DNA of 64,000 bases, from NCBI GenBank assembly GCA_025642065.1, contig JAODUP010000579.1, positions 267,501 through 331,500 on the forward strand, in the 5' to 3' direction. Position numbers and translations under genes: made by a program. The stretch is from Paralvinella palmiformis. Taxonomy: Eukaryota > Annelida > Polychaeta > Terebellida > Alvinellidae. Under the pieces are notes generated by a model. It ran no database searches and was not told the origin of the DNA. It saw nothing but the letters and a program-made list of their open reading frames with translations. Shown here piece after piece: positions 49,650-57,042 of the stretch; positions within the stretch are counted from its first letter, which is position 1; the number at the start of each line of letters is the position of its first letter.

Positions 49650-50364
49650 ACTTCATCCAATTAGAATCATACATCAGTGTACCCACTGGCCATGAATAAT
49701 TTACTGTACAGCAACAGACAGGAAGTAATAAATAATAATAATAATAATAACAAGCAAACCAGTAATATAGCTCACCTGATCAAATAAAAACATTTCTAAT
49801 GATGATAATATTAATAATAATTACTGACAAAAACCATTCAATGATACAAGGCTTTGATAAAAGAAAAGTTCAGTGTTAATAGAACGAAAAATATAAATTA
49901 ACAGTGCATTACAGGTTTCTGTATTGGTATGGCGTACACAAATAAATATGTGCTATTGTGCGCACACACACGCACACTGTATGAAAAGCAGTGAAAATCA
50001 CTACAAAGGATAGATTTGGTAAGCAGACACACTGTAATGTCAACATTAACAATCAAAACATTAGGCTTCCACCAATCAAACCAAATTCTATTATATCTCA
50101 TGAATACTATCTTAAAACTGGTATTTCAAGTCTTCTTTGCTCATGAAATAGATCAAAACATAAAATCAGGGATGAATGATATCACAGTTTTGGTGTAAAA
50201 CAAAAAGCACAAGAATGACATACCTGATTTTTACTAGGAATCGTAGCTTTTTCCTCGGTTAGTTGTTCACAGATGCTTCCCATGCTGTGGTTCTTTGCTG
50301 ACAGGTTAATCCTGATCAACCCAATCTGTCTGTCATTCAGATACTTCACCAAACTCATACTCAT
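22510..50364 (-). CDS. AMBRA1: AMBRA1, autophagy and CUL4-DDB1 substrate-receptor protein
   Basis: Fifteen coding exons on the minus strand sum to 3759 nt (1252 residues plus stop). All junctions are GT-AG and phase-consistent. The N-terminal half-propeller (residues about 48-221) has AMBRA1 signatures such as [31 protein letters not shown] and ANEIHFWDW. The C-terminal half-propeller (about 945-1188) has [21 protein letters not shown] and VNSARWLP...YGTNRGDL. Between them lies a Ser/Thr-rich, coiled-coil-containing insert of about 720 residues. Two TQT motifs (1229-1231, 1241-1243) match the dynein-light-chain sites of vertebrate AMBRA1, with the same 12-residue spacing. In known members the protein promotes BECN1-dependent autophagy, binds PP2A and DYNLL1, and directs cyclin D to CUL4-DDB1. 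Human AMBRA1 is about 1300 residues; this one ends soon after the TQT pair. The start ATG is the first after an in-frame TGA 66 bases upstream. Confidence 0.95.
22706..24857 (-). other. AMBRA1: AMBRA1 intron 14
   Basis: AT-rich intron. It contains a diverged SINE-like region near 23520-23660 with a T-arm-like 'gatttgaatccaaacc' block, and a TA microsatellite at 24547-24580. No alternative terminal exon could be supported. Confidence 0.6.
24858..24997 (-). CDS. AMBRA1: AMBRA1 exon 14
   Basis: Residues 1142-1188, including [17 protein letters not shown] and [16 protein letters not shown], the last blade of the split propeller. The acceptor is 'cctcttcacag', the donor 'cctgg|gtgagt', phase 2. 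Confidence 0.93.
25285..25410 (-). repeat. SINE family C copy
   Basis: Shares 'acatatgaccaagggtc' and 'gagccatatttgaaccc' blocks with the copies at 27365 and 30235. The inverted B-box-like block shows the tRNA-derived end points toward higher coordinates. Confidence 0.6.
26330..26412 (-). repeat. SINE family A head fragment
   Basis: Only the inverted tRNA-like head is recognisable ('gatctgtggccaactgcgct' block and 'taggccacagagatg'). Confidence 0.45.
27365..27530 (-). repeat. SINE family C copy
   Basis: Same block order as the copy at 25285: 'aggacatatggctgagg', 'gtatgaaccatatttaaaac', 'tgcagtgctctaaccac'. A C-run interrupts it near 27416-27424. It ends 67 bases before exon 13. Confidence 0.55.
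27597..27653 (-). CDS. AMBRA1: AMBRA1 exon 13
   Basis: A 57-nt exon encoding [19 protein letters not shown] (residues 1123-1141), matching the vertebrate MVAQVF strand. The acceptor is 'tttttgacag', the donor 'atggag|gtatgt', phase 0 at both ends, so it could be skipped without a frame change. Confidence 0.9.
27654..29302 (-). other. AMBRA1: AMBRA1 intron 12
   Basis: AT-rich, with a G-run near 28249-28259 and TA/CA microsatellites at 29219-29269. A 113-codon plus-strand frame at 28635-28976 shows no domain and is not called a gene. Confidence 0.6.
29219..29269. repeat. (TA)n(CA)n microsatellite
   Basis: TA units followed by CA units, 34 bases downstream of the exon 12 donor on the minus strand. 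Confidence 0.9.
29303..29400 (-). CDS. AMBRA1: AMBRA1 exon 12
   Basis: It encodes [20 protein letters not shown] and on to residue 1122, a propeller blade. The acceptor is 'gtattttcag', the donor 'agacag|gtataa', phase 0. It is masked by the nearby TA/CA repeat in simple open-frame scans. Confidence 0.92.
29699..29746. repeat. (GA)n microsatellite
   Basis: A run of about 24 GA units in AMBRA1 intron 11. It reads as a polypyrimidine CT tract on the transcribed strand. Confidence 0.95.
29828..30013 (-). CDS. AMBRA1: AMBRA1 exon 11
   Basis: It encodes [18 protein letters not shown] through LYTKCFG (residues 1028-1090), with the WD-like [11 protein letters not shown] and [14 protein letters not shown] strands. 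The acceptor is 'atgtctgcag', the donor 'ctttg|gtgagt', phase 1. Confidence 0.94.
30090..30115. repeat. (CA)n microsatellite
   Basis: About 13 CA units in AMBRA1 intron 10; on the transcribed strand this is a TG repeat, about 75 bases upstream of exon 11. Confidence 0.9.
30235..30365 (-). repeat. SINE family C copy
   Basis: It shares 'ggatttgaacccagaacct.gaggtttgcag' with the other family C copies. It lies 39 bases downstream of the exon 10 donor. Confidence 0.55.
30404..30654 (-). CDS. AMBRA1: AMBRA1 exon 10
   Basis: Residues 944-1028, containing [19 protein letters not shown] and [15 protein letters not shown], strongly AMBRA1-like and marking the start of the C-terminal half-propeller. 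The donor is 'aacc|gtaagt', phase 1. Confidence 0.94.
30655..32523 (-). other. AMBRA1: AMBRA1 intron 9
   Basis: It contains an internal near-repeat ('ttaataacacttgcca' occurs near 30755 and 31031 with related flanks), a short TG run near 31130-31144, and a LINE reverse-transcriptase relic at 31490-31900. Confidence 0.65.
31490..31900 (-). pseudogene. Non-LTR retrotransposon reverse-transcriptase C-terminal relic
   Basis: On the minus strand, two frames one base out of register together give a typical LINE C-terminal order: [16 protein letters not shown], then [18 protein letters not shown], then GLLPCGVQS; after the frameshift [25 protein letters not shown] and [12 protein letters not shown]. 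In intact elements this is the region after the reverse-transcriptase catalytic core. It is 5'-truncated, frameshifted and inside AMBRA1 intron 9, in the same orientation as the gene. Identification of the superfamily is secure; the clade is not. Confidence 0.78.
32524..32653 (-). CDS. AMBRA1: AMBRA1 exon 9
   Basis: It encodes [16 protein letters not shown] through DSLSISR (residues 901-944). The acceptor is 'cccacactgtag'. A second AG ten bases downstream would shift the frame into an early stop, so it is rejected. The donor is 'ttccag|gtttgt', phase 2. Confidence 0.82.
32654..33478 (-). other. AMBRA1: AMBRA1 intron 8
   Basis: An 825-base AT-rich intron. I see no further exon or recognisable repeat in it. 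Confidence 0.6.
33479..34656 (-). CDS. AMBRA1: AMBRA1 exon 8
   Basis: The largest coding exon, residues 508-901. It has a Cys cluster near its start (Cys522, 527, 530), a helix [20 protein letters not shown], Ser-rich blocks, and two more predicted coiled coils ([35 protein letters not shown]). A nine-Asp run (885-893) is encoded by a GAT array. In vertebrates the BECN1-binding region lies in this central part. The donor is 'caatg|gtcagt' (weaker than consensus), phase 1; without splicing the frame ends two codons later. Confidence 0.88.
33504..33530. repeat. AMBRA1: (CAT)n coding microsatellite in AMBRA1 exon 8
   Basis: Nine consecutive GAT codons on the minus strand encode Asp885-893, 20 bases from the exon end. 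Length changes here would alter the protein without a frameshift. Confidence 0.9.
34657..35401 (-). other. AMBRA1: AMBRA1 intron 7
   Basis: It contains a SINE family B 3' portion at 34687-34860, starting about 30 bases from the exon 8 acceptor. The rest is AT-rich without a recognised feature. Confidence 0.65.
34687..34860 (+). repeat. SINE family B, 3' portion
   Basis: It shares 'caactggcaaggttttctc', the 'gtaaat..atttagaat' block and 'gaggtagctaagccacataaaata' with the copies at 52407 and 46383. The tRNA-like head is missing. Confidence 0.75.
35402..36056 (-). CDS. AMBRA1: AMBRA1 exon 7
   Basis: Residues 290-508. Ala/Gln/Arg-rich helix ([19 protein letters not shown]) followed by long Ser/Thr-rich disordered sequence, part of the central insert between the two half-propellers. 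The donor 'aacag|gtatat' gives phase 2. Confidence 0.88.
36057..38618 (-). other. AMBRA1: AMBRA1 intron 6
   Basis: AT-rich intron that contains the inverted-repeat element at 37082-37703. No other repeat or alternative exon could be supported. Confidence 0.65.
37082..37703. mobile_element. Candidate TA-flanked non-autonomous DNA transposon (622 bp)
   Basis: The left end 'ccataggttgcagccattaa' and the reverse complement of the right end 'ccgcaggtcccagccattaa' match at most positions over about 25 bases. A TA dinucleotide sits outside each end (37080-37081, 37704-37705), the target duplication expected for the Tc1/mariner superfamily. Further copies of the 'cattaagc' core occur inside both ends (near 37151 and 37629). 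No transposase remains; the 60-codon frames inside are not related to one. Confidence 0.68.
38619..38824 (-). CDS. AMBRA1: AMBRA1 exon 6
   Basis: Residues 221-290. It contains a charged helix ([20 protein letters not shown]) likely to form a coiled coil, then an acidic Ser-rich tail. The acceptor is 'aacacttgcag', the donor 'ctgcag|gttagt', phase 1. Of two nearby AGs the first keeps the frame. Confidence 0.85.
38825..39024 (-). other. AMBRA1: AMBRA1 intron 5
   Basis: A short 200-base AT-rich intron with nothing further recognised. Confidence 0.7.
39025..39126 (-). CDS. AMBRA1: AMBRA1 exon 5
   Basis: It encodes [18 protein letters not shown] and the following residues to about 221. The opening matches the vertebrate 'RFDPLGHYLLT' strand, closing the N-terminal half-propeller. 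The donor is 'gttag|gtaagt', phase 2. No single long open frame covers it; it was identified from splice phase and similarity. Confidence 0.92.
39207..39239. repeat. (CA)n microsatellite
   Basis: About 16 CA units, 80 bases upstream of exon 5 on the minus strand. Confidence 0.9.
40820..41180. repeat. 33-bp minisatellite, 11 copies
   Basis: The marker 'catgttgtagcta' recurs at 40827, 40860, 40893, 40926, 40965, 40998, 41031, 41064, 41097, 41130 and 41163: ten intervals, nine of 33 bases and one of 39 caused by a six-base insertion. The last four units alternate 'tacaag' and 'taccag', a 66-bp higher-order repeat. Two plus-strand frames stay open across it with an 11-residue period, but there is no splice or domain evidence that it is coding. 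It is antisense to AMBRA1. Confidence 0.95.
42031..42434. repeat. AMBRA1: 202-bp tandem duplication including a splice donor
   Basis: Copy A is 42031-42232 and copy B 42233-42434, with three mismatches noticed between them, so about 1.5% divergence. Copy B holds the last 17 bases of AMBRA1 exon 4 and its donor; copy A holds a duplicate of both, with the decoy GT at 42215-42214. Confidence 0.95.
42418..42593 (-). CDS. AMBRA1: AMBRA1 exon 4
   Basis: It encodes [13 protein letters not shown] through AYEYEKVR (residues 129-187), including [11 protein letters not shown] and ANEIHFWDW. The acceptor is 'ctttttcag' and the donor 'gtcag|gtgggt', phase 2. The last 17 bases and the donor are duplicated 202 bases downstream. 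Confidence 0.95.
42795..42975 (-). repeat. SINE family A, diverged copy
   Basis: Inverted family order: tail 'ttttatagccaccctttgtgc', body 'aaagataatgagatgaaat', then the tRNA-like head ('gagtttgaaacc' and 'ttagttaggtcactgagatg'). Confidence 0.65.
43135..44106. mobile_element. Candidate TA-flanked non-autonomous DNA transposon (972 bp)
   Basis: The left end 'ggccttgtcaactaattt' and the reverse complement of the right end 'gaccttgtcaattaagtt' match at about 15 of 18 positions. A TA lies just outside each end (43133-43134 and 44107-44108). Internal sequence is AT-rich with no long open frame, so it would be a deleted or MITE-type element; the TA duplication suits Tc1/mariner. Without a second copy in the window this rests on the ends alone. 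Confidence 0.6.
46383..46640 (-). repeat. SINE family B, near full-length copy
   Basis: Inverted orientation: tail 'ttagctacctcaaatgaagg' at the low end, 'aaccttgccagttgcctggt' in the middle, and a tRNA-like head with inverted B-box 'gatttgaacctccgacc' and an A-box complement near 46615-46640. It ends 48 bases from the exon 3 boundary of AMBRA1. Confidence 0.78.
46688..46871 (-). CDS. AMBRA1: AMBRA1 exon 3
   Basis: Residues 67-128: [14 protein letters not shown] through EVRIWDLR, the most conserved WD-repeat segment. The acceptor is 'gttatccag', the donor 'ctgagg|gtgagt', phase 0. Confidence 0.95.
47385..47830 (+). repeat. Interspersed repeat with 'gcgctttaca' motif
   Basis: It begins with ATA/ATT triplets and 'ttttatatagtgcctta', then 'ctagggcgctttacatt', then 'caactcattccacagcctgg' and 'ggaagccagtgcagctgg'. 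This block order is a repeat type I recall as widespread in animal genomes and probably linked to LINE 3' ends, but I cannot name the family. The 69-codon minus-strand frame here is not a gene. Confidence 0.5.
48030..48182 (+). repeat. SINE family B, internally deleted copy
   Basis: The tRNA-like head ('tagcttagattggtaagagc', B-box 'ggtttgaaccc') joins directly to the 3' tail ('tttgaggtagctaggccacg'). The roughly 120-base middle seen in the 52407 copy is missing. Confidence 0.75.
48883..48941 (-). CDS. AMBRA1: AMBRA1 exon 2
   Basis: A 59-nt exon encoding [20 protein letters not shown], the first propeller strand (human counterpart: RSTFLLAFSPD). The acceptor is 'ttaacacag', the donor 'gatgg|gtaagt', phase 2. 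It is too short to appear as an open frame by itself. Confidence 0.92.
48942..50223 (-). other. AMBRA1: AMBRA1 intron 1 (first between coding exons)
   Basis: A 1.3-kb AT-rich intron with a TA microsatellite at 49608-49647 and ATA triplet runs near 49730-49750. No alternative exon was seen. Confidence 0.7.
49608..49647. repeat. (TA)n microsatellite
   Basis: A TA run of about 40 bases. Confidence 0.9.
50224..50364 (-). CDS. AMBRA1: AMBRA1 exon 1 (first coding exon)
   Basis: Residues 1-47, starting MSMSLVKYL. The donor is 'aatcag|gtatgt', phase 0. A second in-frame Met is at codon 3. Upstream there is a strong acceptor ('cctttttcag' near 50434), so this exon also contains about 70 bases of 5' UTR. 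Confidence 0.85.
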
Positions 50365-52162
50365 AGCTATGAGATGTTTCTCACTGACCAGTTCTTCACT
50401 TGCAGTTTGTCTTGCTCTCTTTAATCAGCTGTACTGAAAAAGGAAACCATCATTACATTAGAGAAACAAAACATTTCTCATTAACTGGAAAACTATGTTA
50501 GACCGAGTCAATGATCACAGCTGAAACCCACTGCTGGGAAATAAAATTAACTTTTATTCTTTTTATTATTATTTTTGCACCGACCCGGTAAATCAGTCTT
50601 CAAGCCTAGAAATCTTGTAAATTTAAACTAATTATAACTCCCCACTCATCGTTCAATAAATAGTTCAAACTTTGTGGCAATATACTTAAAATTACCATTG
50701 AAAATATCTCAGTGATAAGGCTACTATGCACATATTCTTTTATCTGTGGTAGCCTTATAAAAGCGCATCTTTTATTGATTAATTGGAAAAAATGATCAAA
50801 TCCCAACTAAAGGAAGGCTATGTTATAGAAAACATTGTCATGGACCAGACAATCGCTGGATATAATTGTCAAACCGAATTTGAATATCAATGTAAAAATA
50901 CAACATAAAACCAGAGTAATCCAGTATATGTGTTGTGAGGCCATTGTAAATGTTTGGGTACAGAATCTGGCAAATCTTTCAGAAACTAGAACTTTGTGTC
51001 AGTTTTCAGTGATTTTATTTTATTTTTAGGAGGAAAATTTCTGTAAAACAAGTATTCAAAAAACATTGGCATTACATGTTGGCCTAAAGGATCATACAAA
51101 TACTATGAATGGCAATTCTTGTTGACACCTCTCTTTGTTGATTAAAGGAACAGAACTGGCAAATAAAACAGCAATAAATCATACACAGTTTTAATTATAT
51201 AATAGACCATTCTTCATCTGCAGGTACATGGCAAGACTCTATCAACTCACAGTTAGTTTAAAATGGAATGGACTAATCTAATGCTCCAAATTTAAATGTA
51301 TTGTTTCTGATGTATTTTGGTTAACAAATTGAGGAAGAGGTAATTTTATGATATGACTGTTTAATAATCAGAATCCAGATGAATGGGTGCTTTTCCACAC
51401 CAAAAGGTCTAAAAAATAATTATCTTGAACCGGAATTTGTTTTACAGTTTGTACACGTTATTTAGATATCTGTCCACTACACCTTTTTTGGTTTGTTATT
51501 TAGACATCTGTCCACTACACCAAATTATGAATTTATATTAGATATAACTTTGTATAATCGCTTGATACAACACCTTAGTACAAAATGATTCAACCAGGCA
51601 CATCATAAAAAATCAAGGTCAGCAGGTTTTTGACACTGGCAGTCTTAACTGTGGTTTTACCCAGCTGTCAAAAATATGTTGTTGACGCATTGAATTCTGT
51701 GTTAAAATTATCTACCATATAGCCATTAAAGTAGGCTTGACACATATCTTCCAGGAATCTGACTAGGACCACCTTTGGGGTCAGCGCATTAAGGTGTGAA
51801 AGGCAAAACCATACAATTCTATATACAAATTAGAACAGGATGTAATTTATGGGAACCCAAACTGATGCGACAGGTGAAGCCAAATAATTCAAATTTTTTT
51901 AAAGTGTCTATTCATGTAGGATATAACCATAATTGACTTTAAACTGACTACAGGTAAGATAGTGGGGATTATAAGATGACCTGATGATGTAGTATGACCA
52001 CTGGACATATATTCTCTCATTGACTGATGTTTTATATATGATGACAATGCAAGGGATCTACTTATGAAAAATAAGCAACAAATAGTTGGTTCCACCTGTA
52101 TCTCTGCAAAATTGGTGTTTTTCTATCAAGCCTTGAAAGACATTGATAAACCTGTCCACTGA

Positions 52163-52345
52163 TGATGATGATTCATGTTTTACTGCCACTTTTGTGCCCA
52201 TGGTAGGCTAAATCATGGGCCGAGCGACTTCCAAAGGTAATGAAGCGAACTCAAAGATGAAATACCCTTCAGATATGCCCACGCTGAGATTCAAACTCAG
52301 GTGGTAGTGATCTGTGGCCCAATGTGCTAGCAACAAGACCCACTT
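52163..52345 (-). repeat. SINE family A, full copy
   Basis: The whole family order is present in reverse: GATGAT lead, 'ttttactgccacttttgtgc', 'gtaatgaagcgaa', 'cttcagatatgcccacgctg', inverted B-box 'gattcaaactc', and a diverged head near 52330. Confidence 0.82.
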
Positions 52346-52406
52346 GAACACTGAAAATTTATATGAAAATAATGTGATACTGACAGGCGTCCATGATATG
52401 ATACCC

Positions 52407-52680
52407 TACCACCTCTATGGCCTAATGGGTTAGAGCTTGGGACTTTCTAACTCATGGTCATGGTGTGCAGGGAGGTGGGAGATTTGAATCCCGGCCGTGA
52501 CACTATAGTAGGGAGTTTTTCACTCAATCAACTGGTAAGGTTTTCTCCACCGAATAGCCTACATATTGTACATTCGTTTAGAATTAAGTCCATGTGATGA
52601 AACAGTAAATAACAGACCACATGTGTCTCGCTCATTTCAGGTAGCTAAACCACAAACTGCCATATTTACCATTATTATTA
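52407..52680 (+). repeat. SINE family B, full-length copy
   Basis: The tRNA-like head has A-box 'tggcctaatgggttagagc' and B-box 'gatttgaatcccgg'. The body contains 'caactggtaaggttttctcc' and 'tttagaattaagtcc', and the tail 'tcatttcaggtagctaaacc' is followed by ATT triplets. This is the most complete family B copy in the window. Confidence 0.82.
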
Positions 52681-53500
52681 TACTGAGTGTATATACACTT
52701 GAATGAATGATTACATAAATGGCTATCAGTGTGTTTCCTAAGCACCAGCAGAATGGAATCGTTGGTTACAGCTTGGATCACCATCTACGGAGTATAATTA
52801 TTTTCTCTCTATATATTATTGACGTGAAAAAATGGTTCAGTTTCACCAACAAAATTGGGTCCCATCCGAATTGTTGTTCTTATTTTCAACCCATGCACTA
52901 TGTATTAGTTGTTATCAATGGTGACACCTTGAGGAGTTTCGACACACAAGCAATCTAATATTCCAAAAAGTAGAAAGAATGCAATTCAAAATGCGTATTT
53001 TATGCACTGAAAAATATTTTTGTTTTCATAGTGATTCGTAAAGTTGATTTTATCCAACACAGTTATTTTTAATATCATCATATTTATATAGAACTGATCC
53101 CCAAACAGGACATTGGCATTGAAATGCAAAAAATTGCTAGCAGACAATTGAAAGTTAGCAAAGAAAAGTAAACAAAATGGTAGTCGAACTAAGATTTATT
53201 TGCATTAATTTAAAATATCCCAATTTTAGCACCTGTTCGAAGTCTACTTGCATGCACAATCTGGAGTCCAAAATCTGATCAATGATCCTGTAACATTATC
53301 AGATTTGAGATGTGAATTAGGAGGGAGACCATAGTATGGATCAGCATTTAAAATATATATTTATTAGAGTTAACAAAAATCTATCTCTATTGTGATGTTA
53401 AATGTCTTATGATTGGTGCATCAAATAACTTTCACATCTGTTTGAAAGTAATAACAGGTCAAGAAAGTGCAGGAAAAACATCGAATATCAAAGAATATAG

Positions 53501-53683
53501 GATGATGATTTGTGTTTTACGGCCACTTTTGTGCACATGGTAGGCCAAATAGGCCGAGCAACCTCCAAAGTTAATGAAGCAAAGTCAAGGATGAAACAAC
53601 CTTCAGATATGCCCATGCTGGGATTCGAACACAGGTGGTAGTGATCTGTGGTCCAACACGCTACCACTAGGCCACCCCCAAAG
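53501..53683 (-). repeat. SINE family A, well-preserved copy
   Basis: It has an intact inverted B-box ('gattcgaacac') and A-box ('cgctaccactaggccac'), and a body nearly identical in order to the copy at 60550. Confidence 0.85.
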
Positions 53684-54189
53684 ACTATAAGAATTTTATA
53701 TACAGATTTAAACCTATTTCAGCTAATAGATCATATATTATATACAGAGATGAGAGTGACTATTGGAGAAAAAACCCCTGAAAAGCAGGAAAGGAAATCG
53801 CAGAATAAAGTGAGCCACAAGCAGCAGGGGTGCTGGAAGCCCCCAAGAAAAACCTGAGACAACACGAGTGGAGCTAAAACATGTTTTCTGTAAGATAAAG
53901 TTTCTTTGAATCACCAGCCTGACCCACACCCAATTTCCAAAAACATTACTTTCAGCTCTGGTCAAAAATGGAAATCTAGCAAAAAAATGTCATACCTGTA
54001 AAAGTAATATCATTATTTCCCCATAGAAATTGTGGTCTATTTTTACCAGTCATATAATTTTCAAACTAATGAACAATATAATGAATTAAATAAAGTAATG
54101 TTCACACAACTAACATTATTAAAGATCTACAGTTATTAAAATTGGAATATATTTAGACTTTAAGTAATCTTTTACTACAAACTGTGCAA

Positions 54190-54735
54190 GTTGCAATTTG
54201 AAGAGCTGAAGTCCCTGTCTCAGTGAAGGAACTGCAAATACACCATGATAGATGGGGAAGTGCCTTCAAATGTATTGAGTGGGAAGGAAATGTCAGCAAC
54301 AGAATTCATATTGAAGAAGATGAGCAAGCCATCTTGAATCTCTGTGAAGAGAACAGTCTCGACTACAAAACCGTCTGGATCACGTACATCTTCCTAAATG
54401 GTCCTCTACTCAAGTCTGAACAATGCAAGGAACTTCTCATGAATGCCACCATTGAGTGAAGAAGAACCCATGTAAGGAATTTACCACATGTTCAGTAGCT
54501 CCCTAAGGTTGGTAGGGCTGACCATGGAAATGTCTGCTACCATGTTAGTTGTGTCAGCACTGGTGTACAGGTTAACCTGTTAGACCCAGTGAGAGTGGCA
54601 TATGATATTCAGGTACAGATTGAGGTGGAAGCAGTACCCAGTATTAAAGATCAGCTTCAAAATGTGCTTGATGGACTGGGAATGGATGATGAGAGCGCAA
54701 CAGATGATGAAGTTAATGACTCTTATTAAGATGAT
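54190..54735 (+). pseudogene. Unrecognised decayed coding relic
   Basis: A 78-codon frame (54223-54459) with a protein-like composition (RWGSAFKCIEWEGN, EEDEQAILNLCEENSLDY, VWITYIFLNGPLLKSEQ) ends in TGA. About 60 bases later another frame reads GRADHGNVCYHVSC through YDIQVQIEVEAVPSIKDQLQ and ends in an acidic DDESATDDEVNDSY with TAA at 54727. Both parts look like one former protein interrupted by stops or frameshift. There are no obvious splice sites between them. It may be a processed pseudogene or a transposon relic; I do not recognise the family. Confidence 0.45.
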
Positions 54736-55739
54736 GATTAAATGAGATGTTGAAAAAGTTTACAGTGTTGTGATTTACTTAAATAAGAACTTTACTGATT
54801 TGGAATAAGATTACATCAAAAAAAGATTTTTTTTCTGTTGGAGCAAATCTAAAGGTGCATGATGTACTATACCCCGGTAAGTAATTTAGGAGAATGGCCC
54901 CCTGGCATTAATGCATAGCAGCGGCTTTGCCACTACATTTGTCTACAACAGCCACAACAGTCTATTAGTTTTTGTGATTAGTTCAAGGCACAGGGCTGTC
55001 ACCAGACACAAAGGCTAATCATTGTTATATCACCAGCTAATTTTCAATTACTTTGCAATCAAATCTCAGTTCTAATTATTTTGTATTCAAAAATAATGAA
55101 AAATGGCTTTGTTTCATTTGGTGTTGTATGAACAGAAAACAAAACGAACATTTTGACTCACATTTTATAAATATTAAATGTATGGGTGTAAAAAGTTTTA
55201 CTCATATTATATATTTAAATTTCAAAATGTAATAAAAAACAAGTAAATTGTCCAAGGAATTAGTGTGGATATTCATCTATCTGAAACTTGTTTGAACAAG
55301 TAGCAAATATTTTTTTATCATTGGGTGCAAAATGTTATATCATATTTGTAATAAATCCCATATTCAGGTGAATATTTAATTTTTAAATGTTATTTTCAAA
55401 TAAACTTTTAGTGTCAACTTTGAATACTTGTATATGAACAAGATACACTGCATATAATTCAATACCTCTAAAATGATACCAGTGCCTAACTATTAAACTA
55501 TTTAAATTTTATAAAAAAATTCTATTCCTAATTTCTTAAACCAGTTTATTTATGCTTTATCATTACCATTCTGTCTGCGAGTGTTGGTATTATTATGATA
55601 ATGTTACATCCACAATGAATAGTTTTAGTAACTATGCAAAAATTAGATTATACACATTTAATTTTGTAGTTTAGTTATAGAAACTTTAAAGTATCATAAG
55701 AGAATTATTTGAACAAGGCACTGTACAAAACACATATCA

Positions 55740-55761
55740 TTATATATATATATATATATAT
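55740..55761. repeat. (TA)n microsatellite
   Basis: A short TA run. Confidence 0.8.
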
Positions 55762-56665
55762 TAATATAACAATCAAATTATGTTTAGGTTTGTACTAATT
55801 GTAGTTACATGGTCAACTTGCTGGCACCTACTCTTGTCTGATATGAATGACATTATGTTGGTTAGAACAACATCACATTTAGAATATATATAGTTTATAA
55901 TTACACTATATATAACCAGGGCTTCCCCTGCTATATAATGAGTGAGGCTGCAAATATGCCGAAATTGCCACCTTGTCACAATATTTTTTAATTCACAACA
56001 TATAAAATAATGCCACAAAATCATTTACATTTCTGCAACATTGCACATTTAGCAATGATGTATTTTGGAAAACAACCATTACCAAAAAAAATACCACAAA
56101 ATGATAGGAAAATAATAAAATTATAGTATTGTCAGCCTACCTGCAAAGTAACCACCCTGTGAGGGCCACACACTAAACGCTACACCACTATACAATTTGT
56201 CCTGCATATTGATGCCGCAAACTAAATTGCTCCATGTAGCAATTTGGACGACAACTCCATAAAAAAACAGATGGGGAATCCAGAATATGATGTCTGGGGC
56301 AGGTGTTTCTTGAACATTTTGACAGGATTTTAGATTCTCTGCTCAACCTGAAGTACTGTTGGAATTTCTCCCCATCAAATTGTAGTTTATTGACTACATG
56401 ACATGCTCCTTGTTGAAGCCATTTCCTGTTTATGTCATGCAACCACCAGTGGTGTTTTCTTTGCTTATTAGGTTCTTTGCTTATTTAATTGCATAAATTT
56501 ATATGCAGTAGCAAGTTACATTGCTCCATTTCCAACAGAGAAAGCTGCAATTTGGACTGATTAGCCATGTTCTTGTCAAGTGCCCTTTTGAGACAAAAAT
56601 TCGACAAATATGTGCCTACCTATAAATCACGATGCAAAAAATTGCTGTGAGTGCCATGCTATGCC

Positions 56666-56840
56666 TAAAGCGGAGATTCCATATATACGCAGCATACGTA
56701 TGCGACAATGTGGTCATAAATTCTGGATTCAACCATCTGTTTTGTCACATACTCAAATATAGAATCACGCTCATACGTCTACATGTTTTCCATTTTTTGC
56801 CAGATTCACAATATGCGAATATGTGTGGAATCTCAGCTTA
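56666..56840. mobile_element. Short inverted-repeat element (MITE-like), copy 1
   Basis: The left end 'aagcggagattccatatata' and the right end, reverse-complemented 'agctgagattccacacat', share GAGATTCCA and nearby bases, with TA at both outer edges. About 175 bases, no coding. Confidence 0.55.
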
Positions 56841-57042
56841 AAACTGAGATTCCATATACACGGCAATATGGATTCAATTGCCTGATTCACATTCACACCA
56901 ATTGCTACATGGGGCGATACATTTGATCTCATTCAGAAATCACATACATGGAATCATGCTCGTATGTTAACACATTTTCCATTTTTTGTTGCAAAAAAGA
57001 CTGAAAATGCATGGGAAAATGTTTATATGGAATCACATAAAT
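56841..57042. mobile_element. Short inverted-repeat element (MITE-like), copy 2
   Basis: It starts directly after copy 1 with 'ctgagattccatatacac' and ends with the inverse 'atatggaatcacataa'. It shares the interior block 'acattttccattttttg' with copy 1 in the same orientation, so the two are head-to-tail copies of one family. Confidence 0.5.
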
